From NCBI RefSeq assembly GCF_030915445.1, contig NZ_CP133264.1:2480001-2544000 (forward strand): a stretch of DNA of 64,000 nt, written 5' to 3'. Positions 19,107-26,563 of this stretch are shown here, one piece after another. Source of the DNA: Clostridium sp. OS1-26 (GTDB taxonomy: Bacteria > Bacillota > Clostridia > Clostridiales > Clostridiaceae). Position 1 is the stretch's first letter; every line of letters starts with the position of its first letter. Under the pieces are notes generated by a model. The model saw only the letters and a list, made by a program, of their open reading frames with translations, was not told the origin of the DNA and did not search any database. Made by a program: the position numbers and the translations under genes.

Positions 19107-20444
19107 ATGTTTGGAATTTTTAAGCCTGCACCTCATATCAGTAGGTTGCCAGAAGAAAAAATCGATTCAGCCTATAAAAGATACAGAATACAGGTGTTTT
19201 TAAGTATCTATATAGGATATCTTATCTATTACTTTGTTAGAAGTAACTTTTCTTTAGCTAAAGCCTATTTAATAACTCAAGGTTTTACTAAAACACAATT
19301 GGGATTTGTTGCTTCAGCTCTTGGATTATCTTATGGAATAAGTAAATTTGTTATGGGTAATCTATCAGACAGGTCAAATCCAAGATACTTTTTAGCAGCA
19401 GGTTTAATACTTTCGGGAGTTGTAAATTTATTTTTCCCAATTACATCAAGTATTACTGCTATGTTTATATTAATGCTTCTAAATGGTTGGTTTCAAGGAA
19501 TGGGATGGCCTCCATGCGGAAGAACGATGACTCACTGGTTTTCTGATGGGGAACGTGGAGTTAAAATGTCCATATGGAATACTGCCCATAATGTCGGTGG
19601 TGGATTTATAGCTGTTATTGCTTTAATTGGTGTTTCAATGTTTGGAAGTTGGAAGGGTTTGTTTTATTTACCGGCTATAATAGCTATTGTTGGCGGTATA
19701 TTATTTATTATATTTGCTAAGGATACACCACAATCTGTTGGACTTCCTCCAATAGAAGAATATAAAAATGATTATCCAGAAGTAAATATAGATGATAGAG
19801 AAAGAGAACTGACAGGTAAAGAAATACTATTTAAGTATGTATTAAATAATAAGTATTTATGGTTTATTGCTATTGCAAACGTTTTTGTATACTTAGTTAG
19901 ATATGGAGTTATAAATTGGGTTCCAACATATTTACAAGAAGCAAAACATTTTACTAGTAAAGATACAGCTATCGCTTTTCAGATATATGAATATGCAGCA
20001 ATTCCGGGGACTATAATAGTTGGATGGATAAGTGATAAATTATTTAACGGTCGTCGTGCACCAATGGGGATAATTTGTATGATTGGCGTTACATTAGGTG
20101 TATTTGTTTATTGGAACAGCAGTAGTCTCATAGTTATAAATATTACACTAGCAATTATAGGTGCATTAATATATGGACCAGTAATGCTTATAGGTGTAAG
20201 CGCATTAGATATGGTTCCTAAAAAAGCAGGCGGTACAGCAGCTGGTTTTACAGGCCTCTTTGGATATATGGGAGGACAGGTTGTAGCTGAAATAGTAATG
20301 GGGATAATTGTAGATGGGTTTGGTTGGAACGGCGGATTTATGCTACTTTTAGTATCTTGTGTACTTGCTATAGTATTTTTATCCTTCACTTGGAATGTTC
20401 ATGATAGATCTAAATATAATGAGAATACAGAGGTAACTGTATAG
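19107..20444 (+). CDS. MFS transporter of the organophosphate (GlpT/UhpT/PgtP) family, copy 2
   Basis: 445 residues, 12 helices, paralogue of the preceding gene and 80 bases downstream, so likely a tandem duplication. Motifs include YYFVRSNF, NGWFQGMGWPPCGRTM and GYMGGQ near the C-terminus. Strong GGGGGGA ribosome site. Substrate not decidable from sequence; glycerol-3-phosphate, hexose phosphate and phosphoglycerate carriers share these motifs. Confidence 0.82.
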   Translation: MFGIFKPAPHISRLPEEKIDSAYKRYRIQVFLSIYIGYLIYYFVRSNFSLAKAYLITQGFTKTQLGFVASALGLSYGISKFVMGNLSDRSNPRYFLAAGLILSGVVNLFFPITSSITAMFILMLLNGWFQGMGWPPCGRTMTHWFSDGERGVKMSIWNTAHNVGGGFIAVIALIGVSMFGSWKGLFYLPAIIAIVGGILFIIFAKDTPQSVGLPPIEEYKNDYPEVNIDDRERELTGKEILFKYVLNNKYLWFIAIANVFVYLVRYGVINWVPTYLQEAKHFTSKDTAIAFQIYEYAAIPGTIIVGWISDKLFNGRRAPMGIICMIGVTLGVFVYWNSSSLIVINITLAIIGALIYGPVMLIGVSALDMVPKKAGGTAAGFTGLFGYMGGQVVAEIVMGIIVDGFGWNGGFMLLLVSCVLAIVFLSFTWNVHDRSKYNENTEVTV

Positions 20445-20470
20445 GGTTTCATTTTGAAACCCTATTTTTA
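20441..20470 (+). terminator. terminator overlapping the MFS stop codon
   Basis: Perfect 10-bp stem ATAGGGTTTC / GAAACCCTAT with a 5-base loop and TTTTT; the TAG stop (20442-20444) is inside the stem. Confidence 0.9.
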
Positions 20471-20495
20471 TGAGTTAAAATTGAATTTATTTTTG

Positions 20496-21310
20496 TTAAC
20501 CTAAGGCGCTTTCTAAAGTATTAATATATCCATACAATATTTTTTTAAGGTCCAATATATCTTTCATTTCATAATATCCAGATTTTTTATAAATATAATT
20601 TACTGCATTAACAGCTCCTAGTGCAAAAGCTTTTCTTGAAAAAGATTCATGGCTTATCTCTATTTTATCATTTTCTCCAATTATAAGAACCTCATGCTTT
20701 CCTACCACGCCACCAGCCCGTACAGCATGAATAGGTATATCTTTATTATATACTCCTGCTGTTTCAAGTCCATTTTCTATTTCATGGGATAGCTTTAAAG
20801 CAGTACCTGAAGGTGCGTCTTTTTTATTCTTATGATGGATCTCTGTAATTTGAAAATCGTAGTTATTTAATATATTGGCTGCAATATTACTTAAAAGCAT
20901 TACTACATTTACACCTAAGGTAATATTAGGTGCGTACACTATGCCGTTGTTAAACTTATGTGCTATATTTTGAAGCTTATCAATATCTTCTTTAGTAAAA
21001 CCTGTAGTACCTATAACCAAGTTGACCTTCATTTTAGATAGTGTTATAACATTTTCCATAGTTGCATTAGGACTTGAAAAGTCTATAACTACATCAGGTT
21101 TAGTTTTAAAAATAATAGATTCTAGCTCATCAGAAGTGCTTATTTTTACTCCTATTTCGTGTTTTCCAAGTAATTCTCCTAAGTCCATTCCTTTTTTGAA
21201 CTCCCCATACTGCAGATTGCTGCCACAATTTCCATGTTAGCTTGTTCTAAAATTCCCTCTGCTATATGTTGTCCTGTTTTACCTAAACCTATTAAGCCTA
21301 CTTTAATCAT
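20496..21310 (-). pseudogene. dapB: 4-hydroxy-tetrahydrodipicolinate reductase, frameshifted at a T6 run
   Basis: ATG at 21310 with GGAGGT 8 bases upstream gives MIKVGLIGLGKTGQHIAE, a Rossmann start. The frame stops after ICSMGSSKK; one base missing in the T6 run 21192-21197 (+ strand) separates it from GMDLGELLGKHEIG. The rest carries DapB motifs (VIGTTGF, EIHHKNKKDAPSGTALKL with catalytic His). Corrected length 271 residues. The enzyme makes tetrahydrodipicolinate for lysine and meso-DAP of peptidoglycan. A c-di-AMP riboswitch lies directly upstream. Confidence 0.9.
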
Positions 21311-21329
21311 ATAAAATACCTCCTCTTTT

Positions 21330-21442
21330 GACGCTTACGAGGTTAGCTGACGGACTCGGACAAGAGGGTTATTCCTACCCAACCTCAATTGAGATTCGCC
21401 CCGAAGTATTGGTTCCCCCGTTCTTTTTAGGATTCAGCGTTC
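21330..21442 (-). ncRNA. ydaO/yuaA-type c-di-AMP riboswitch
   Basis: The minus strand carries the conserved core of this class: a CGCTGAATCC start, GGGGGAACC, CGGGGCGAAT, GGGTAGGAA, and the near-invariant CCGTCAGCTAACCTCGTAAGCG 3' part. Closing stem: ACGCT (5' side, 21436-21440) with AGCGT (3' side, 21331-21335). The dapB Shine-Dalgarno site follows within a few bases and I see no terminator in between, which points to control of translation, normally off when c-di-AMP is high. Confidence 0.92.
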
Positions 21443-21454
21443 TTTCAAAATATA

Positions 21455-21487
21455 GTAACAACTTTATTGTAACATATAAGTTGTTAC
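21455..21487. promoter_or_regulatory. 10-bp inverted repeat upstream of the riboswitch
   Basis: GTAACAACTT (21455-21464) and AAGTTGTTAC (21478-21487) enclose 13 bases just upstream of the dapB riboswitch, over the likely dapB promoter. It is a candidate operator, possibly for the divergent BusR-like regulator. Confidence 0.5.
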
Positions 21488-21630
21488 TTGTCATTAATAG
21501 CCAATACGTCTATTTCAATTTTAAGTATCAGTTTACATTTTGTACAAAACTTCAAATGCGTATGTTTTAATGTAAATCAATATTAGATAAAGTTAATGAT
21601 TATAAGCTTAAGTAAATTGTTAAATTATTA

Positions 21631-21731
21631 TTTACATAATAGAAAGAATAACCTATACTATTTATGGATTTAATTAATCCAACATATTGGAAGGGGGGAA
21701 TTGTTTTAAGATTAAGTACATCTTAAAACAA
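21631..21731 (+). promoter_or_regulatory. promoter and structured leader of the BusR-like gene
   Basis: TTTACA (21631-21636), 17 bases, TATACT (21654-21659). At the expected transcript start lies GGATT-TAATT-AATCC (21666-21680). A strong AAGGGGGG site (21691-21698) is then followed by a perfect 12-bp hairpin, TTGTTTTAAGAT (21701-21712) / ATCTTAAAACAA (21720-21731), before the ATG at 21740. Confidence 0.65.
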
Positions 21732-21739
21732 AACTTAAA

Positions 21740-22372
21740 ATGTCAGAAGAGTATGTGACGAAACCTGTATATCAAAAGATTGCAATTGATATAGCAAATA
21801 GAATAGTAGGTGGAGATTTTTCTATAGGTGACAAGCTTTATGGAAGATCATCTCTTGCAAGTCATTATAACGTCTCACCGGAAACTATTAGAAGAGCGAT
21901 TATTCTTTTGCATGAAATGGATATAGTAGAAGTAGCAAAAGGTAGTGGAATTACTGTTAAATCCGTAGATAACTGTTTAAGGTTTATAGATAAATTTAAA
22001 GATATAGGTTCTGTGAATTCATTAAGAAAAGAAGTATTAGATTTGCTAGAGGAGAAAAATGTATTAGAAAGAAAAATAGAAGGAGCAATTAAAGAACTTA
22101 TAGATTATTCCAATAGATTTGCAAGTACTAATCCTTTTGTACCTTTTGAGTTTGAAATAGACAAAGGTCTCAATATTATTGGAAAGACTATATCGGAAAG
22201 TAAGTTTTGGCAAAATACAAGTGCTACCATAATAGGCATAAGACGGGAAGGGAATTTGATACTTTCTCCAGGACCTCATGCTACATTTGAAGAAGGTGAC
22301 ATTTTCGTAGCAATAGGTGATGAATATAGTTATTATAGAATTAAAAAGTTTCTTTATGAAGAGAATAAGTAA
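21740..22372 (+). CDS. BusR-like GntR-TrkA_C regulator, probable c-di-AMP sensor
   Basis: 210 residues: GntR winged helix-turn-helix (about 8-75, with YNVSPETIRRAIILL), a helical linker (about 85-125) and a C-terminal RCK_C/TrkA_C domain (about 130-208, ending FEEGDIFVAIGDEYSYYRIKKFL). This order is that of BusR, the streptococcal and lactococcal repressor of osmolyte uptake that binds c-di-AMP through its RCK_C domain. Only the ATG at 21740 is open, because a stop lies upstream in frame, yet its ribosome site is 41 bases away across a hairpin. Divergent from dapB. Confidence 0.8.
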   Translation: MSEEYVTKPVYQKIAIDIANRIVGGDFSIGDKLYGRSSLASHYNVSPETIRRAIILLHEMDIVEVAKGSGITVKSVDNCLRFIDKFKDIGSVNSLRKEVLDLLEEKNVLERKIEGAIKELIDYSNRFASTNPFVPFEFEIDKGLNIIGKTISESKFWQNTSATIIGIRREGNLILSPGPHATFEEGDIFVAIGDEYSYYRIKKFLYEENK

Positions 22373-22390
22373 TTAAATTTAATATAGGTA

Positions 22391-22434
22391 ACATCCGTAG
22401 ATTTATATAAATGAAATCTGCGGATGCTTTTTTA
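22391..22434. terminator. terminator between convergent genes
   Basis: CATCCGTAGATTT / AAATCTGCGGATG stem (one G-U pair in RNA), 9-base loop, then CTTTTTT on the plus strand. Confidence 0.85.
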
Positions 22435-22450
22435 TCTATATAAATATCTT

Positions 22451-23131
22451 CTACTTAAAGTGTTTAATGTAATAACTCTCATCATAATTTCTTTCTCTTA
22501 AAGGACAGACATTAGCATTACACATATAGCAATTTTTATAATCAGTTTCATTGTGAAAATAAATTCCGGAGTAGGTTTTTTCAGGAGTCATAAAGAAATT
22601 ACTATCAAGGACAACTCCTGTAGGGATAACCTTATCCTGTAGAATATTAAAAATATTTTCTTGTTCTTTAATATCCCAATCTACAGTGGAACCTGGATTT
22701 ACTCTTGCTAAACTTCCCGTATTAAAGTTTTTTTCTATGTAATTTTTAAGTAGAGTATGACATTGAATTAAGATTTCTTGAGTTATAAATTCAGCAATTT
22801 TTTTTTCAAATTTATTATTATTAGAATCACACCAATGTTTGAGTTCAGTACCACAAGTAACTATATAGGGGAAAGCTTTGTTTTCTGAGCTTAAGTTCAC
22901 ACTAATAACTCTACTATTGAATTTTATTCCATCTAACACTACAAAGTTATCTCCTCTTTCGCATATAAAACATTCCTTAAAAACAGCTTTAGGAACTGCT
23001 ATTTTTTCAGCTTCTTTTGCCAAGTTTTCTATAATCTCAATATTTTCATCCTGAGAAAGATTTAATTTTTTTGATATTTCATAAGGTTTTATAGAAAAAT
23101 TAAAATCTTTCATTAGTATACAATTATTCAT
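22451..23131 (-). CDS. B12-dependent methionine synthase activation-domain protein
   Basis: 226 residues. The C-terminal half shows the activation-domain pattern (RVNPGS, then FFMTPEKTYSGIYF), followed by a CYMCNANVCPLR cysteine motif. Stand-alone versions of this domain are common in Clostridia and are thought to help reductive reactivation of the cobalamin enzyme, or serve methyltetrahydrofolate-dependent steps. GGAGGAT precedes the ATG. The 370-base gap upstream holds a structured element but no cobalamin or SAM riboswitch I can recognise. Confidence 0.75.
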   Translation of the reverse strand: MNNCILMKDFNFSIKPYEISKKLNLSQDENIEIIENLAKEAEKIAVPKAVFKECFICERGDNFVVLDGIKFNSRVISVNLSSENKAFPYIVTCGTELKHWCDSNNNKFEKKIAEFITQEILIQCHTLLKNYIEKNFNTGSLARVNPGSTVDWDIKEQENIFNILQDKVIPTGVVLDSNFFMTPEKTYSGIYFHNETDYKNCYMCNANVCPLRERNYDESYYIKHFK

Positions 23132-23207
23132 TTCAATATCCTCCGTTTAAACTATTTGTTATAAATAATTTTAAAGCTTTTGGTAATGGCTGTAAACCCT
23201 AGTTAGA

Positions 23208-23360
23208 AAGTAAAGTATTTAGTCTCATTTATCCGATGACTACCCGCTCTAATACTCCCTCTTCTAAAAGAGGGAGTAAAGAGCGGCTACATCCCTGGAT
23301 TCGTTCAGCTAAGAATCAGATCGGGTTAAAACACTACCTGATTCAAGTTTCACTTTATTT
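23208..23360. repeat. large structured intergenic element (family CTAAG..TCAG)
   Basis: Nested pairing: AAGTAAAGT (23208) with ACTTTATTT (23352); CCGCTCT (23244) with AGAGCGG (23280); ACTCCCTCTT (23254) with AAGAGGGAGT (23268), a perfect stem with a CTAA loop; GAATCAG (23313) with CTGATTC (23338). The last hairpin is related to hairpins at 26169-26201 and 26335-26421. No open frame. It lies between add and the divergent B12-related gene. Confidence 0.55.
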
Positions 23361-23502
23361 GAAAGTATAGTTTCTATTACAGGTTTTATTAAAGAAATTA
23401 ATGAAAAAAATGCAGTAATTAAGCTTTTGTGATAAAATATATCCCAAGATAAAACAAGATATAATATTGTGCATTAAATATTAACTATAAGGACGGGATA
23501 TA

Positions 23503-24537
23503 ATGGATTTGATAGAAATTGTTAAAGCTTTGCCTAAAACAGAATTGCATTGTCATTTAGATGGCAGTATAAGGACAAAAACTATACTTGATATCGCTGA
23601 AAAGGAAAATATTGAAATTCCAACAAAAGAATTAGTAGACTTTGAAAAATACGTAAAAATTCTTGGAGAGTGTAATTCGTTAAAAGAGTATTTAGACAAA
23701 TTTGACTTACCAATAAAAGTTATGCAAAAGCATGAACATATATATAGAATAACTTGTGAATTATTAGAAGATCTTTCAAAACAAAATGTCAGATATATTG
23801 AAATAAGATTTGCACCATTTTTTCATATCAAACAAGGGCTATCAGTAGAAGAGGTTATAGAGACAGTTTTAAAGGGAATGAAAGATAGCAAGAAAAAGTA
23901 TGGAATAATGTCCAATTTAATAGTATGTGCTATGAGACATGAGAGTATTGAAACAAGTAAGCAATTAGTAGAAATATCTAAAAATTATCTTAATAAAGGG
24001 ATAGTCGCGGTAGACCTAGCAGGTAATGAACATGATTTTCCGCCAGAACTTCATAAAGAAGCTTTCGATTTAGCTAATAGTTATGGATTTCACTGTACTA
24101 TACATGCAGGTGAAACTGGCATACATGAGAACATAATAAAGTCTATTGAATTGCTACATGCAGAAAGAATTGGTCATGGTGTATATGCCTTTAAGGATGA
24201 AAATACAGTTAAATATCTAAGGGATAAGAAGATTCCCTTGGAAGTTTGCATAACCAGTAATGTAAACACAAAGGCTGTCGAGTCTTATAATGAACATCCG
24301 GTAAAGACTTATTTGAATGAAGGGTTAGTTGTAACAATAAATACAGATAATATTACTGTTTCAAACGTATCTATAATTGACGAATATAATTATCTAATAA
24401 AAGAACAAGGATTTACTTTGCGGGATATATTAAAGGTAATAAAAAATGGAATAGAAGCTTCCTTTGCGTCTAGAGAAGAAAAAAGTATTTTAATAAAAGA
24501 ATATGAGAATACTTTACGAAAACTTAAACTCGTTTAA
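23503..24537 (+). CDS. add: adenosine deaminase
   Basis: 344 residues with the complete metal site: [12 protein letters not shown] (HxH) near residue 15, HAGETG, RIGHGVY and [10 protein letters not shown] near the C-terminus, the Gram-positive variant of the TDDP motif. It deaminates adenosine and deoxyadenosine to inosine forms in purine salvage. GGACGGG lies before the ATG. It is a single gene with its own terminator. Confidence 0.93.
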   Translation: MDLIEIVKALPKTELHCHLDGSIRTKTILDIAEKENIEIPTKELVDFEKYVKILGECNSLKEYLDKFDLPIKVMQKHEHIYRITCELLEDLSKQNVRYIEIRFAPFFHIKQGLSVEEVIETVLKGMKDSKKKYGIMSNLIVCAMRHESIETSKQLVEISKNYLNKGIVAVDLAGNEHDFPPELHKEAFDLANSYGFHCTIHAGETGIHENIIKSIELLHAERIGHGVYAFKDENTVKYLRDKKIPLEVCITSNVNTKAVESYNEHPVKTYLNEGLVVTINTDNITVSNVSIIDEYNYLIKEQGFTLRDILKVIKNGIEASFASREEKSILIKEYENTLRKLKLV

Positions 24538-24546
24538 ACATTATAT

Positions 24547-24596
24547 AAAAACTGTTGACGATATTATAAAACATAATATCGTAAACAGTTTTATTT
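24547..24596 (+). terminator. add terminator
   Basis: AAAACTGTT(G)ACGATATTAT / ATAATATCGT(A)AACAGTTTT stem and loop AAAAC, then ATTTG. Confidence 0.85.
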
Positions 24597-24753
24597 GCTA
24601 TGAAAAGAAAATCTTCACTTAAAAATAAAACATTAATTTCAGTATATATAAGTATAGTATATTATAAGTAATTTTGCTAAAGTGGTATATTATTTTAACA
24701 AAAAATAAAAAAGCATCATATAATATTAATAAGTAAGTAAAGGGAGGTAATAT

Positions 24754-25611
24754 ATGACAGAAATGCATAATAAGCATTTACGATTAATAAGTAGAATTTT
24801 CTTTATGATGCTAGGAGCTACTTTAGTATCAATTGGCTTAGAAGTGTTTCTCATACCTAATAATATAATTGATGGAGGAATAACGGGAATTTCGATTATT
24901 TTAAATTATTTAACCAAAATTCCTCTAGGAGTATATATTTTCATACTGAATGCCCCCTTCTTGTTAATAGGATATAAACAAATCGGAAAAACATTTGCAC
25001 TTTCCACATTATTTTCAGTAACCATGCTATCAATTGGAGTAACAGTTTTTCAACCTATAGATAGTATAACTCAAGATGTATTATTAGCCTCTGTTTTTGG
25101 AGGGATAATAGTAGGAGCTGGTGTTGGGCTGATAATACGAAATGGTGGTTCATTAGATGGAACAGAAATCGTAGCTATTATAATGGATAAAAGCTCGTCG
25201 TTTTCCATTGGAGAAATAGTAATGTCTTTCAACTTATTTATACTAAGTAGTGCGGGTTTTGTTTTTGGATGGGATAGAGCCATGTATTCATTGATAGCAT
25301 ACTTTATTGCATTTAAGGTTATTGATATTACTGTTGAAGGGTTAGATGAATCAAAGGCTGTTTTTATTGTATCAGAAAAATATAATGATATAACTGAGGC
25401 TATAATGGCCAGGCTTGGTAGAGGCGTAACTCTGCTTAAAGGCAAAGGAGCATATATGGGGAGGCCGACAAACGTAATATATGTTGTAGTAACACGTTTA
25501 GAGATATCTAAATTGAAATCAATTGTGCATGGCTTTGATGAAAATGCTCTTGTTACTATTGGTAGTGTAGAAGTATCGGGAAAAATACACAGAAAGCGAG
25601 CTATTCATTAA
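24754..25611 (+). CDS. YitT family membrane protein (DUF2179 C-terminus)
   Basis: 285 residues: five to six membrane helices in residues 15-200 (motif IIDGGITGISII), then a soluble DUF2179 domain (SEKYNDITEAIMARLGRGVTLL). The family is widespread in Firmicutes and its substrate is unknown. AAAGGGAGG precedes the ATG. It stands alone; an imperfect hairpin at 25622-25690 probably ends the transcript. Confidence 0.85.
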   Translation: MTEMHNKHLRLISRIFFMMLGATLVSIGLEVFLIPNNIIDGGITGISIILNYLTKIPLGVYIFILNAPFLLIGYKQIGKTFALSTLFSVTMLSIGVTVFQPIDSITQDVLLASVFGGIIVGAGVGLIIRNGGSLDGTEIVAIIMDKSSSFSIGEIVMSFNLFILSSAGFVFGWDRAMYSLIAYFIAFKVIDITVEGLDESKAVFIVSEKYNDITEAIMARLGRGVTLLKGKGAYMGRPTNVIYVVVTRLEISKLKSIVHGFDENALVTIGSVEVSGKIHRKRAIH

Positions 25612-25842
25612 CGAAAAGCACGATATAGGAAAGGGAATATAAATAAACTTCAGTTTTATTATTATATTTACATCCCCTTTTCTATATAATAATTACTAAA
25701 ATTTAAATGGTTAATTATGACAAAAATTGATTAGTATAATTTAATCTTATTACTAAATCTTCAAAGTTGTTACATTATATGTTAATATTATGTTAATTAA
25801 TATCTATGCATAAGAATATATAATTAACTAAGGGGGATAGAA

Positions 25843-26109
25843 ATGCTTAAAAACTATATGGAGGTTGTTGTTGATCATTTAATACCAGATATTTTGAAAC
25901 GATACAACAATATATGCAAATGTGAATTGTGTGTTGAAGATATAAAGGCTGTGGCGTTAAATAATTTAAAGCCCATGTATATTGTAACTGAGAAAGGAAA
26001 TATATATGCTAAAGTCAACGAACTTAAATCACAGTTTATGACCGATGCAATTACAGAATTGGTGAGAGCAATAGAAATAGTTTCAAAAAAACCAAGACAT
26101 AGTGTATAA
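25843..26109 (+). CDS. ComFB-domain protein
   Basis: 88 residues matching the late competence protein ComFB, including the paired cysteines KCELCVEDIKAVALNNLKP and the conserved Tyr before VTEKG. ComFB-domain proteins have been reported as cyclic dinucleotide receptors in cyanobacteria and other bacteria; whether this applies here is inference. AGGGGG site before the ATG. No com operon neighbours. Confidence 0.8.
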   Translation: MLKNYMEVVVDHLIPDILKRYNNICKCELCVEDIKAVALNNLKPMYIVTEKGNIYAKVNELKSQFMTDAITELVRAIEIVSKKPRHSV

Positions 26110-26168
26110 GACTAAAAGTTCAAAAATTAATTTATTCAATTATTACACATTGGAGAGGAATTATCCAA

Positions 26169-26201
26169 GATTCAGATAAGGTGCAGAGCCAAATCTGAAT
26201 C
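26169..26201. repeat. hairpin element, CTAAG..TCAG family
   Basis: GATTCAGAT and ATCTGAATC pair perfectly around 15 bases, followed by TAAG. In reverse orientation it resembles the 3' hairpin of the 23208-23360 element. Confidence 0.5.
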
Positions 26202-26307
26202 TAAGAAATTCTTTATAAAATAAAAACTTAGTGTGTTCATTTATATATTGAGCAACTTTTGTGCCAACTGTAAAAGTGGTATTTTACGTTAAGTTATTTG
26301 CTTGTAT

Positions 26308-26502
26308 TTATCATAATGATAAACAGACTTCTTCTAAGCTTCAGGTGGAGTTTGTCTTCGACCACTGGGCAATTTTGCCCGTTAAATGCCATTTAGGCAT
26401 TTAACCTCTATCTGAAGCTTATTAACAGTGCTTTCTATAATATATCATAGAGCAACAATTTATGTTACTTATCAAAGTGATAAGTCTTTATCACTTTGAT
26501 AA
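26308..26502. promoter_or_regulatory. palindrome cluster TTATCANNNTGATAA, 3' side of the GH18 gene
   Basis: Three 15-bp copies: TTATCATAATGATAA (26308-26322), TTATCAAAGTGATAA (26469-26483) and TTATCACTTTGATAA (26488-26502). The last two are an inverted pair separated by four bases. Confidence 0.6.
26335..26421. repeat. three-stem structured element, CTAAG..TCAG family
   Basis: Outer stem TAAGCTTCAG (26335) / CTGAAGCTTA (26412); inner hairpins GGGCA-ATTT-TGCCC (26367-26380) and TTAAATGCC / GGCATTTAA (26382-26404). The outer stem and its flank match the hairpins at 23313 and 26169. Confidence 0.55.
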
Positions 26503-26563
26503 ATAGCTTTAAGGCATCAAATAAAGTGAAGTGTAGAATTAGATATTTATTTGAATAAAATTA

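Larger units (their letters stand above)
26110..26563. other. 454-base intergenic region with hairpins and palindromes
   Basis: No credible open frame. It holds a hairpin GATTCAGAT / ATCTGAATC (26169-26201), a multi-branched element (26335-26421) and three copies of the TTATCANNNTGATAA palindrome (26308, 26469, 26488). These are listed separately. Confidence 0.6.

Noticed and set aside
23132-23400. Cobalamin or SAM riboswitch before the B12-related activation protein
   Set aside because: The conserved B12 box and the S-box core are absent; the region folds into a different multi-stem element.
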